NCBI GenBank assembly: GCA_013003285.1
Contig: JABDJY010000442.1
Location: forward strand, 1-14,938
DNA from: Alphaproteobacteria bacterium
Lineage (GTDB): Bacteria; Pseudomonadota; Alphaproteobacteria; UBA6615
Direction: 5' to 3'
Length of the DNA stretch: 14,938 nucleotides
Shown: positions 6,751 through 13,233 of the stretch, piece by piece
How the letters are laid out: every line of letters begins with the position of its first letter
Position numbering within the stretch: position 1 is the first letter of the stretch
The notes under the pieces: model-generated
Seen by the model: only the letters and a program-made list of their open reading frames with translations
Told to the model about the DNA's origin: nothing
Databases searched by the model: none
Made by a program: the position numbers and the translations under genes

Positions 6751-7398
6751 TTGTCGGGATGTTGCCATACGACAGTGACGTTCGAGGGCCTGTCGCCCGG
6801 GTTCAAACGTGCGCTTTGGGCGGTGATTATTATTAACGCCGCGATGTTCACTGTCGAAATGACGGCTGGCGTGCTGGCCCAGTCGCAGGCATTGAAAGCG
6901 GACGCGCTGGATTTCCTCGGCGATACGACGACTTACGCTATCAGCCTGGCGGTCATCGGTGCGCCGCTGGCCTGGCGTGCCCGCGCCGCCTTGTTCAAAG
7001 GATTGAGCCTCGCCCTGTTGGGCCTGTGGGTGCTCGGAACGACCGGATATAGCGTGCTGATCCTCGAAGTGCCACGCGCCGAAACTATGGGGATTGTTGG
7101 GTTTTTAGCGTTGGCGGCGAACCTAATCAGCGTCCTCCTGTTGCTGCGTTATCGTAACGGCGATGCCAATGTACGCTCGGTATGGCTATGCAGCCGTAAT
7201 GACGCCATCGGCAATGTGGCGGTTATCGCCGCGGCTAGCGGCGTCTGGATAACGGCATCGGCTTGGCCGGACCTTATCGTCGCCAGCGTTATGGCTAGTC
7301 TGTTCCTGTGGTCGTCGTTCCAGATCGTGCGCCAGGCGCTCGGTGAACTCCGCCATGCGCGCGAACATGCAGATGCGGCAAGTACCATCATGTCGTAA
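6751..7398 (+). CDS. Short CDF-like cation transporter, no C-terminal cytoplasmic domain
   Basis: 215 aa from a proposed TTG start, preceded by GAGGA (6736-6740) with 10 bases spacing; the product begins MSGCCHTT and then FKRALW. The longer open frame from 6613 would overlap merR coding sequence and the operator, so it is rejected; GTG at 6775 is an alternative start. Five to six membrane segments are evident, with the family-like stretches ALKADALDFLGD (47-58) and RSVWLCSRNDAIGN (142-155). Classical CDF exporters bind Zn/Cd through HxxxD/DxxxD pairs in TM2 and TM5. Here TM2 offers D54-x3-D58 and TM5 offers N150, D151 and N155, without histidine. The usual cytoplasmic metal-binding domain (about 90 aa) is missing, and the protein ends shortly after the last helix. 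It is divergent from a Zn/Cd/Pb-type MerR gene, so metal efflux is the likely role. Confidence 0.82.
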   Translation: MSGCCHTTVTFEGLSPGFKRALWAVIIINAAMFTVEMTAGVLAQSQALKADALDFLGDTTTYAISLAVIGAPLAWRARAALFKGLSLALLGLWVLGTTGYSVLILEVPRAETMGIVGFLALAANLISVLLLLRYRNGDANVRSVWLCSRNDAIGNVAVIAAASGVWITASAWPDLIVASVMASLFLWSSFQIVRQALGELRHAREHADAASTIMS

Positions 7399-7424
7399 GG
7401 GATAAATTGTCCCTGCGCCGCCCC

Positions 7425-7453
7425 TTGGACCATTGGAGCCTAACCCCTAGTAT
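7425..7453 (+). promoter_or_regulatory. Candidate promoter of the gamma-glutamyltransferase-like gene
   Basis: TTGGAC (7425-7430) and TAGTAT (7448-7453) are separated by 17 bases, with the start codon 30 bases further on. Each box matches consensus only partly (3/6 and 4/6). It is the only reasonable sigma-70-like pair in the 84-base gap, so the gene may have its own promoter rather than depend on the CDF promoter. Confidence 0.35.
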
Positions 7454-7482
7454 CGCCGCCTGATTTTCCGGGACGGTGAGTA

Positions 7483-9072
7483 ATGCTTCATTCCACATAC
7501 GCCACCAACGGCATGGTCGTGGCGCCCCATCATCTGGCGGCCGAGGCAGGCCTCGATGTCCTGCGTGAGGGCGGTAACGCCATCGAAGCCATGGTTGCCG
7601 CGGCCGCCGCCATCGCCGTCGTCTATCCCTTCATGAATTCCATCGGCGGTGACGGGTTTTGGATCATTGCCCCGCCCGACGGCGACCCGGTGGCGATCGA
7701 TGCTTGCGGTGCCGCGGCGCAAGCCGCCACCGCCGACTTCTATCGCGACCACGGCCATGCAGCGATTCCGGCGCGCGGACCCCATGCGGCGCTGACCGCG
7801 GCGGGAACGATTTCGGGCTGGCAGGCGGCGCTGGAAATATCGGCCCAGCAGGGCGGCAAGCTGCCGCTGTCGCGCTTATTGGCGGAAGCCATCGGCCATG
7901 CCCGCAACGGCGTTGGCGTCACCGATGGGCAGCAGCGCAATACCGCGGAAAGACTGCCCGAAATGGACGGGGTGCCGGGGTTCGCCGATACGTTTTTGAT
8001 CGATGGCGAGGTTCCGCAGCCCGGCGATTTGTTCAAGCAACCGCGCTTGGCGGCAACCTTGGAACGTCTCGCCGAAGCGGGTCTGGACGATTTTTATCGC
8101 GGCGACATCGCCAAGGCGATCGGCGACGATCTTGCCGCCATGGGCAGCCCGGTCGCGCGCAGCGATCTGGAAAGCCATAGCGCGACCCTCAAGCAACCGC
8201 TATCGCTCGAGATCAGCGCCGGGACCCTGTTCAATATGCCGCCGCCGACCCAGGGGCTGGCCTCGCTGCTGATCCTCGGCGCCTTCGACCGCTTGGATTG
8301 TGCTGAAGCCGATGGGTTCGCGTTCGTCCATCTGCTGGTCGAGGCCACCAAGCAGGCCTTCGGGGTGCGCGACGGACACATCACCGACCCGGCCTATATG
8401 GCGGAAGACCCCATGAGTTTCCTGACCGACCCGGTGGTCAAATCGCTCGCTGCCGCGGTCAATCCGGTACAGGCTAGTGCCTGGCGGCGCGGTGCCGATA
8501 AAGGCGACACGGTCTGGCTCGGCGCCATCGACCGCGATGGCATGGCGGTGAGTTTCATCCAAAGCGTCTATTGGGAATTCGGCTCCGGCGTCGTCCTGCC
8601 GCAGACCGGGATCACCTGGCAGAACCGTGGCGCCAGCTTCGCGCTCGAGCCCGGCGCGCGCAACGAGCTCAAACCCGGTCGGAAGCCGTTCCATACGCTG
8701 AACCCGGCCTTGGCCCGCCTCAACGATGGCCGAGTGATGAGCTATGGCACCATGGGCGGCGAGGGCCAGCCGCAGACCCAGGCGGCGGTGTTTGCCCGCC
8801 ATGTGCGCTTCGGCCAAGGCCTGCAGACGGCGATTAGCGCGCCGCGCTGGTTGCTCGGCCGCACCTGGGGTGATGATAGCAACAATCTGAAAATCGAACC
8901 GCGTTTCGCCGATGGTGTCATCGAGGCGCTGCGCGCAGCCGGCCACGATTTGGTCGAGGTCGAGCCGTTCAGCGATCTGATGGGCCATGCCGGCGCGCTT
9001 GCACGCGGCCCTGATGGTGTCATCGAGGGCGGATTCGATCCGCGCAGCGACGGCCGCGCCGCCGGTTTCTAG
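7483..9072 (+). CDS. Gamma-glutamyltransferase-family protein (Ntn hydrolase, cytoplasmic type)
   Basis: 529 aa, close to the family length. The large-subunit part shows MVVAPHHLAAEAGLDVLREGG (11-31), GGNAIEA (30-36) and the glycine-rich IGGDGFW (54-60). A PPPTQG motif further on corresponds to the PPSSGG-type loop. The self-cleavage nucleophile aligns with T343 in GDTVWLGAID (341-350), giving a small subunit of about 187 aa, with GTMGGEGQPQTQ near 425 as the usual glycine-rich loop. Classical GGT has TTH at the cleavage site; here V and W follow the Thr, so substrate preference probably differs from glutathione. There is no signal peptide, unlike periplasmic GGT, so a cytoplasmic role on gamma-glutamyl or related amides is likely. 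The ribosome site (GGTGAG) is unusually close to the ATG at 7483; the family N-terminus (TYATxGMVVAPH) supports this start. Confidence 0.88.
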   Translation: MLHSTYATNGMVVAPHHLAAEAGLDVLREGGNAIEAMVAAAAAIAVVYPFMNSIGGDGFWIIAPPDGDPVAIDACGAAAQAATADFYRDHGHAAIPARGPHAALTAAGTISGWQAALEISAQQGGKLPLSRLLAEAIGHARNGVGVTDGQQRNTAERLPEMDGVPGFADTFLIDGEVPQPGDLFKQPRLAATLERLAEAGLDDFYRGDIAKAIGDDLAAMGSPVARSDLESHSATLKQPLSLEISAGTLFNMPPPTQGLASLLILGAFDRLDCAEADGFAFVHLLVEATKQAFGVRDGHITDPAYMAEDPMSFLTDPVVKSLAAAVNPVQASAWRRGADKGDTVWLGAIDRDGMAVSFIQSVYWEFGSGVVLPQTGITWQNRGASFALEPGARNELKPGRKPFHTLNPALARLNDGRVMSYGTMGGEGQPQTQAAVFARHVRFGQGLQTAISAPRWLLGRTWGDDSNNLKIEPRFADGVIEALRAAGHDLVEVEPFSDLMGHAGALARGPDGVIEGGFDPRSDGRAAGF

Positions 9073-9079
9073 GTTTGGA

Positions 9080-10150
9080 TTACCGCGTAAATGCGCGGGT
9101 GAGGAATTGGCCAATGGCGCGGTTCGATTTGGCGCGCACCGCATCATCGCGGCCGATCAGATAGCCGTCGCTATCGACGCAGGCGGCGAGAATGAGCCGG
9201 CGCGAGATCGGTCCGGTCATGTGCAGAAACGTGAAGCTGTCGCGCACCACACCGTCGCGGCCCACCTTGAAGCGGCAATCGGCGAGATTGCGTCCGATGG
9301 TGCGCGGCCCCCGAAAGCTGCCATCCCATTGGTGGAATGCACCCTGATAGACCACGAACTCGGTTTCCGCGCCGCCCTCACGTAAATCACTCAATATTTC
9401 GTTGCAGCGCGCTGGATTGACGATGGCGTCGTTGGAACCGGCCAGCATCAGCAGCGGCGCGCCGGTGGCGCGGGTATCGTCAAAGCGGGCAATACACGGC
9501 CCGTAAAACGAAACATGGGCGGCGAAACGAAGTCCGTTGGGGCTAAGGGTTTCGGCGGTCTGCGCAAACGCTCCTAGCGTCGCGGCGATACCGCCATAGG
9601 AAAAACCGATCAGCGCAACCCGCTCGCCGTCGATCTCCGGCCGGGCGTCGAGAAATTTCAGACCGGAATAGGCGTCGGCCAGAACCATGGTCTCTGTCAC
9701 TTCGAGCAAGCGTTGCACGAACCCGGTGCCCCGGTCGCGCCGGGCCCCGAAGGCGTCGACCACCAGGGCGGCCACTCCCATGGCGGCGAACTGTCCGGCG
9801 TAGGCGATTTCGCGCGCGCTCAACACGCCGGCTGCGCCGTGCAGCAGCACCACCGCGGGTACCGGATTTTCCGCCGTCGCGCCTTGCGGCACGAACAGCC
9901 CGGCGCGGGCTGGCGTGGGCGGATCCTCCTCGGCGCCGCGGCCGACCTCGCGCAGGGTGAAGGGGCTATGGCTGGGGTAAGAAACCAGGGCGCCGTTCAC
10001 GCCGGTGATGTCGGCCGGGTTGGGCCAGCGGCTGAGATCGAATTCTTGGGCATGTGCGGGCTGCGCGAGCCCGATTGCCAATATGGCAGCACCCAAAAGG
10101 GAAGTCTTACGCCCAAGTCTGGGCAAGGCGCGCCGGCTGCGGTAAATCAT
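9080..10150 (-). CDS. Exported alpha/beta hydrolase, dienelactone hydrolase family-like
   Basis: 356 aa from the chosen ATG. The first 34 residues form a classic Sec signal peptide: basic n-region (RSRRALPRLGRK), hydrophobic core (SLLGAAILAIGLA) and an AHA/QE cleavage site. The mature part has an alpha/beta hydrolase core: HGAAG (104-108) for the oxyanion loop, nucleophile elbow GFSYGG with S184, acid D241 (LAGSNDAIV) and H273 (GAFHQWD). True dienelactone hydrolases use Cys at the elbow, so Ser suggests an esterase- or peptidase-like relative. A cysteine-bearing C-terminal region of about 70 aa (CRF, AACVDSDGYLIG) follows. The frame extends 18 codons further to a TTG, but that would hide the signal peptide and lie upstream of a TATAAT box, so ATG at 10150 is preferred. 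It acts in the periplasm; the substrate is unknown. Confidence 0.83.
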   Translation of the reverse strand: MIYRSRRALPRLGRKTSLLGAAILAIGLAQPAHAQEFDLSRWPNPADITGVNGALVSYPSHSPFTLREVGRGAEEDPPTPARAGLFVPQGATAENPVPAVVLLHGAAGVLSAREIAYAGQFAAMGVAALVVDAFGARRDRGTGFVQRLLEVTETMVLADAYSGLKFLDARPEIDGERVALIGFSYGGIAATLGAFAQTAETLSPNGLRFAAHVSFYGPCIARFDDTRATGAPLLMLAGSNDAIVNPARCNEILSDLREGGAETEFVVYQGAFHQWDGSFRGPRTIGRNLADCRFKVGRDGVVRDSFTFLHMTGPISRRLILAACVDSDGYLIGRDDAVRAKSNRAIGQFLTRAFTR

Positions 10151-10162
10151 CACCGTAAGATC

Positions 10163-10170
10163 ATTATAAA
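10163..10170. promoter_or_regulatory. Overlapping -10-like elements in the hydrolase/GST divergent spacer
   Basis: ATTATAAA contains TATAAT on the minus strand (complement of 10163-10168), a perfect -10 match, and TATAAA on the + strand (10165-10170, 5 of 6). Neither has a good -35. If used on the minus strand, transcription would begin about 5 bases before the hydrolase ATG at 10150, giving a nearly leaderless message. On the + strand it would give a leader of about 45 bases for the GST gene, ending in the GGGAGGA ribosome site (10211-10217). Confidence 0.4.
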
Positions 10171-10221
10171 CGCCGTCGCGACCCGTCCAGGCGCGATCGT
10201 TCAAATTGTCGGGAGGAAATT

Positions 10222-11022
10222 ATGACGTTCGAGCTGTATCACACGGCCCATTCGACCTGCAGTCAGAAGGTGCGGTTGACGCTGGCGGAAAAGGGCTACC
10301 CTGAACGCGGCAAGGACTGGGTCGAGCATGAGGTTGATCTCGGTAAGTTTGAGCAGCTGACGGCGGAATATTTGGCGCTCAACCCCAATGGGGTCGTACC
10401 GACTTTCGTCCATGACGGCGAGGTGGTCCTCGAATCCTCGGCTATCGTTGAATACCTCGACGACATTCTGCCCGATCCGCCCCTGTCGCCGCCCGATGCG
10501 CTGGGCAAGGCGCATATGCGGGCATGGCTGCGTTATCTCGAAGAAGTACCCACCGTGGCGGTGCGGGTGCCGTCCTTCGCCAATCTGTTTGCGCCCATGC
10601 GCTTTGCCAAGCTGCAGGACGAGCAGTTCTCCACCCATGCCGACCGGCTGCCGTTGCGCAAGGAGTTCTACCAGCGCATGACCAAGGACGGGTTTGGTGA
10701 GAAAGACGTCGGCAATGCCTGTGAACAAATCCGTCAGGCTTGCGAACGCATGCAGCAGGCAATCGAGGAAACCGGCGGCCCTTGGATTTTGGGCGAACAG
10801 TTTACGTTGGTCGACATCTTGATGGCGCCGGCGATCGACCGCATGGACGATCTGGGTTACGCAAAACTATGGGCCGATTTACCGCGCGTCATCGAATGGT
10901 TCGATAATCTACGCGCCCGTCCGTCCTACCAGGCCGCCTTCTATGAAGGCGCCCGCGTGTCCGAACGTTACCCCGACCATTTCCGCACCGCTGCCGATCT
11001 GGAAGCCGAGCGGGGCTATTAG
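10222..11022 (+). CDS. Glutathione S-transferase family protein
   Basis: 266 aa with the standard two-domain GST plan. The N-terminal thioredoxin-like domain (1-82) has LYHTAHSTCSQKVRLTLAEK (5-24), NPNGVVPTF with cis-Pro 60, and ES at 71-72 in the gamma-glutamyl-contact segment ESSAIVEYL. The likely activating residue is S11 or C13 in HSTCS; Ser or Cys types are common in bacterial GSTs. The helical C-terminal domain is longer than the typical 200-230 aa form because of an insertion-rich stretch at about 113-165 (SFANLFAPMRF, LPLRKEFYQRMTKDGFGEKD). Its motif FTLVDILMAPAIDRM is the usual GST N-capping region. The length recalls lignin beta-etherase-type and related catabolic GSTs, but the identity is not specific enough to name a reaction. 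ATG at 10222 follows GGGAGGA. It is probably cytoplasmic and may be co-transcribed with the small gene downstream. Confidence 0.88.
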   Translation: MTFELYHTAHSTCSQKVRLTLAEKGYPERGKDWVEHEVDLGKFEQLTAEYLALNPNGVVPTFVHDGEVVLESSAIVEYLDDILPDPPLSPPDALGKAHMRAWLRYLEEVPTVAVRVPSFANLFAPMRFAKLQDEQFSTHADRLPLRKEFYQRMTKDGFGEKDVGNACEQIRQACERMQQAIEETGGPWILGEQFTLVDILMAPAIDRMDDLGYAKLWADLPRVIEWFDNLRARPSYQAAFYEGARVSERYPDHFRTAADLEAERGY

Positions 11023-11079
11023 CCCGCGGCCAGGACGGTTACACTGGCGCGGTGAATAGTTTCGCCGGGGTGATCAGAT

Positions 11080-11379
11080 TTGGCTGGAATCTTCCCAACC
11101 GTGCTTGCCATAGGCTTCGGCCTGTTTGCCTTGCTGATGGTGTGGTCGCTGCTCAATCGGGGGGCAAAACAGCGCCGCGCTGCGTTGGGTGATGACGCCA
11201 TCGACCAGTCGGCCAGCGAAATGATCGAAAAGCATGGCGACGACGCCGATAAGGCTGTCGCTGAGCTCGGCGCGGAATGTCTCGCCATCGGTGATTTCGA
11301 GGGCGAAGCGATCTGGAAGCAGGTGGCCAAGTCGATCGCCAAGATGCAGGCCGAAAAGGCGAAAAACGCCTCTACCTAA
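11080..11379 (+). CDS. Small membrane-anchored protein of unknown function
   Basis: 99 aa from a TTG start preceded by GGGGTG (11067-11072). One hydrophobic segment (about 4-25, ending FALLMVWSLLN) is followed by a basic stop-transfer patch (RGAKQRR) and an acidic, helix-prone cytoplasmic tail (DDAIDQSASEMIEKHGDDAD, then AVAELGAECLAIGDFEGEAIWKQVAKSIAKMQ). I do not recognise a named family. An in-frame ATG at residue 20 would cut the membrane segment in half, so the TTG start is favoured. Third-position GC and the conserved-looking tail suggest a real gene. It lies 57 bases after the GST gene on the same strand and may share its transcript. Confidence 0.65.
   Translation: MAGIFPTVLAIGFGLFALLMVWSLLNRGAKQRRAALGDDAIDQSASEMIEKHGDDADKAVAELGAECLAIGDFEGEAIWKQVAKSIAKMQAEKAKNAST
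11354..11371 (-). terminator. Possible short intrinsic terminator for the permease/isomerase operon
   Basis: Read on the minus strand, AGGCG, a five-T loop and CGCCT (11371 down to 11357) form a 5-bp stem followed by TTTT (11357-11354). It starts 18 bases after the stop of the muconolactone isomerase-like gene and lies inside the 3' end of the opposing small gene. The stem is short, so efficiency is doubtful. Confidence 0.35.
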
Positions 11380-11388
11380 ATCGTCGGG

Positions 11389-11700
11389 CTAGATCGTAGG
11401 GAAGGGGCCGACCCGTGATTCGTAGGCCTGGGTCGCCGGATGCTCGATGATCGGTGTCACCTCGACGGTCATCCATGGGTGCATGGGCAGCGACGCGATA
11501 TTGGCGTGGAAGTCTTCCAGGCTATCGGCTTCCCAGATCGAGAAATTCGAACGCGCGCCGACCACCCGCCAAATCTTACGCATGCTACCGGCTTGGATCA
11601 GTTCGATCGCCCGGGCGGTTTCGGCCTCGCCAATTTCCGCCAATTTCGCCGGTTCCATATCGCCGGGCAGTTCCACAGTGATGCGCACCATGAGCAGCAT
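11389..11700 (-). CDS. Muconolactone delta-isomerase-like protein
   Basis: 103 aa, close to the roughly 92-100 aa of CatC. It shares the family pattern: MVRITVELPGDM near the N-terminus, GSMRKIWRVVGARSNFSIW (38-56), LPMHPWMTVEVTPI (71-84) and the final HP (87-88). These match the ferredoxin-like alpha/beta-barrel decamer known for CatC, which converts muconolactone to 3-oxoadipate enol-lactone. No other catechol-branch gene is beside it, so it may act on a different lactone. Its start is secure: AAGGAGAG lies 5 bases upstream of ATG at 11700. It is 19 bases downstream of the SLC13-type permease on the same strand and most likely in one operon with it, which suggests that the permease imports its substrate or a precursor. 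Confidence 0.85.
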   Translation of the reverse strand: MLLMVRITVELPGDMEPAKLAEIGEAETARAIELIQAGSMRKIWRVVGARSNFSIWEADSLEDFHANIASLPMHPWMTVEVTPIIEHPATQAYESRVGPFPTI

Positions 11701-11719
11701 GATTTCTCTCCTTGGGGGG

Positions 11720-13114
11720 TTAGGGATAGGCGCCGAGCAGGCGTCCCCACAGATATTGCAGGGGCAGAATTACGACCAGTGCGATGACAAAATAGACCGC
11801 CAGCACCCGCACCCCGGCGCGGATGGGAACACCGGCCAGCGCCATGGTGATGACGATCGGCGGCGCCTGATGGGGCAGGGGGAAGACCATGAAGGCGGGC
11901 ACTTCGGAAAGCAGCACCGCGCGGATCGGCCAGTTGGTCGCCTGCGCGATGGCATCGGCGAAGGTGGTCATGATCGGCGCCACGATCGGCGCGGTCGCCA
12001 CCAGGTTGATGGCGGCGCCGATGACGAAGATCTCGTAGAATGTGAGTAACCCACCATCCGCGGTCAGCGGCACATTGGCCAGCAATAAGGCGCCCAGCGC
12101 CGCGCCCAGTCCGGTATGGCTGGCGATCGATCCCATGCCGATGACCCCGGCGATGAACAGCCAGGGGCCGTAATTCACATCGGCGGTCAACACCTTCGAT
12201 GACAGCATGCCGATGCGCGGCGTGATGCATAGAAGGGCCGCCGCGAGGGCGACCCATGCTGGCGATATACCGTGCAGGGAATCGGTGATCCACAAGGCCA
12301 GCGCGGCCAGCAGGATGATCAATAGCCGGCGCTCGTCGCCCGACCAATCGGCAGTTTTTTCGGCAACACCGTCGTGCTGCGGTTTGGCGCCGAACATGAA
12401 GGTGATCAAGCCGGTTTGGATGAGCAGGCTGAGCAGCCCGAGGATGGGGAAATTCAGCGCCGTATAGTCGAAATAGGTGAAGCGGATCCCGTGAATGCTT
12501 TCCGCCACCCCGGCGAACGCCATGCTGACCACGGTCGACGGCAAGATGCCGAAGGCGGGAAGGGTCGAGCCCAGGGCGGCGGCGACAACCAAACCGAAAC
12601 GGGCTTGGGTGTGTTCGGCAAAGCCCAACCGGTCGGCCAGCGCCATCGCCAGCGGCGCCATCAAAACAGCGCGCGCCGAGGCCGACGGCATCAGGAAGGC
12701 GAGCACCACCCCGGCCATGGCGATGCCCAGCGCCATGGCGAAGTAGCGCGCCGGTAAGTGATCCACCAATGCCTGTACCGCACGGTTTGCCAGGCCGACG
12801 CGCTGCACCGCGATGGTGATGACCAGACCGCCGAACACCAGCCAGGTGGCGCTGGCGTGGAAGCCGGAGAACACCACATTGGACGGCGCGATATCGAGCA
12901 CCATCGTGACCAGAAACATGATCAAGCCGGTGATATGGATGGGAATGGCGCCGGTCGCCCATAGGGTGACCGAGAACAGCACGATGCCGGCGGCTTGCCA
13001 GACCAGTGAATCCTCGGTCCATAGGGGCGCGGTCAGTAAGACGATCGCAATCAGCGTCGCGATGATGGCGATGATTTGCGAAATGCCGATGGGCGACGCT
13101 GTGTCTTGCGTCAT
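11720..13114 (-). CDS. SLC13/DASS-type anion permease (IT superfamily)
   Basis: 464 aa with some ten to twelve hydrophobic segments and the two-repeat plan of divalent anion:sodium symporters: TGAIPIHITGLIMF (54-67), ATWLVFGGLVITIAVQRVGLANR (89-111) and, in the second half, WLFIAGVIGMGSIASHTGLG (318-337). Known members carry Na+ and substrate on SNT motifs at the hairpin tips. Here the first is PSASAR (143-148) and the second INLVATAP (369-376), so both deviate; dicarboxylate or sulfate specificity should not be assumed. ATG at 13114 is preferred because AGGA lies 10 bases upstream; an in-frame GTG nine codons earlier has no ribosome site. It is an inner-membrane protein and the first gene of a two-gene operon with the muconolactone isomerase-like gene. 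It is divergent from the FadB/FadJ-like gene, sharing its control region. Confidence 0.85.
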   Translation of the reverse strand: MTQDTASPIGISQIIAIIATLIAIVLLTAPLWTEDSLVWQAAGIVLFSVTLWATGAIPIHITGLIMFLVTMVLDIAPSNVVFSGFHASATWLVFGGLVITIAVQRVGLANRAVQALVDHLPARYFAMALGIAMAGVVLAFLMPSASARAVLMAPLAMALADRLGFAEHTQARFGLVVAAALGSTLPAFGILPSTVVSMAFAGVAESIHGIRFTYFDYTALNFPILGLLSLLIQTGLITFMFGAKPQHDGVAEKTADWSGDERRLLIILLAALALWITDSLHGISPAWVALAAALLCITPRIGMLSSKVLTADVNYGPWLFIAGVIGMGSIASHTGLGAALGALLLANVPLTADGGLLTFYEIFVIGAAINLVATAPIVAPIMTTFADAIAQATNWPIRAVLLSEVPAFMVFPLPHQAPPIVITMALAGVPIRAGVRVLAVYFVIALVVILPLQYLWGRLLGAYP

Positions 13115-13168
13115 GGGCGATTGTCCTGGGAAGTAAGACACCGTGGCGGGATTGCCGGCGGGTCCGGG

Positions 13169-13197
13169 TTGGCATCAAGATGTGAATACAGCATAGA
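13169..13197 (+). promoter_or_regulatory. Weak candidate promoter for the FadB/FadJ-like gene
   Basis: TTGGCA (13169-13174; 5 of 6 consensus) is followed after 17 bases by CATAGA (13192-13197; 3 of 6). The resulting leader would be about 75 bases and would contain the hairpin at 13206-13233. The poor -10 makes this tentative. Confidence 0.25.
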
Positions 13198-13205
13198 GCG
13201 TAATG

Positions 13206-13233
13206 CCGGGGCTTTGAATGGTGAAGCCCCCGG
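13206..13233. promoter_or_regulatory. Dyad/hairpin in the permease-FadB divergent region
   Basis: CCGGGGCTT (13206-13214) pairs with AAGCCCCCGG (13224-13233) around a 9-base loop, with a single bulged C. It is not followed by a T-run on either strand, so it is not an intrinsic terminator. As DNA it could be an operator for a dimeric regulator of either divergent gene; as RNA it would form a stable leader hairpin about 43 bases before the FadB-like ATG. Confidence 0.4.

Noticed and set aside
6666..6851. Extending the MerR-like protein to the upstream start at 6851
   Set aside because: The extra 62 residues would cross the operator and the start of the opposite gene and have no similarity to MerR N-termini, which begin just before IGELARRTG.
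7400..7413. Small inverted repeat (GGGA...TCCC) after the CDF-like gene
   Set aside because: Only about 4 bp of stem and no T-run; no support as terminator or operator.
8200..9147. A 315-codon minus-strand frame over the GGT-like gene
   Set aside because: Antisense shadow; it also overlaps the 3' end of the hydrolase gene and has no ribosome site or recognisable motif.
11013..11025. GGGCT/AGCCC hairpin over the GST stop codon
   Set aside because: A 5-bp stem with a 3-base loop and no T-run; likely chance in GC-rich sequence.
11598..13178. A 526-codon minus-strand frame longer than the permease gene it overlaps
   Set aside because: It is out of frame with the permease; its product is rich in Arg, His and Gly without membrane segments, while the 464-aa frame is a clear SLC13-type protein.
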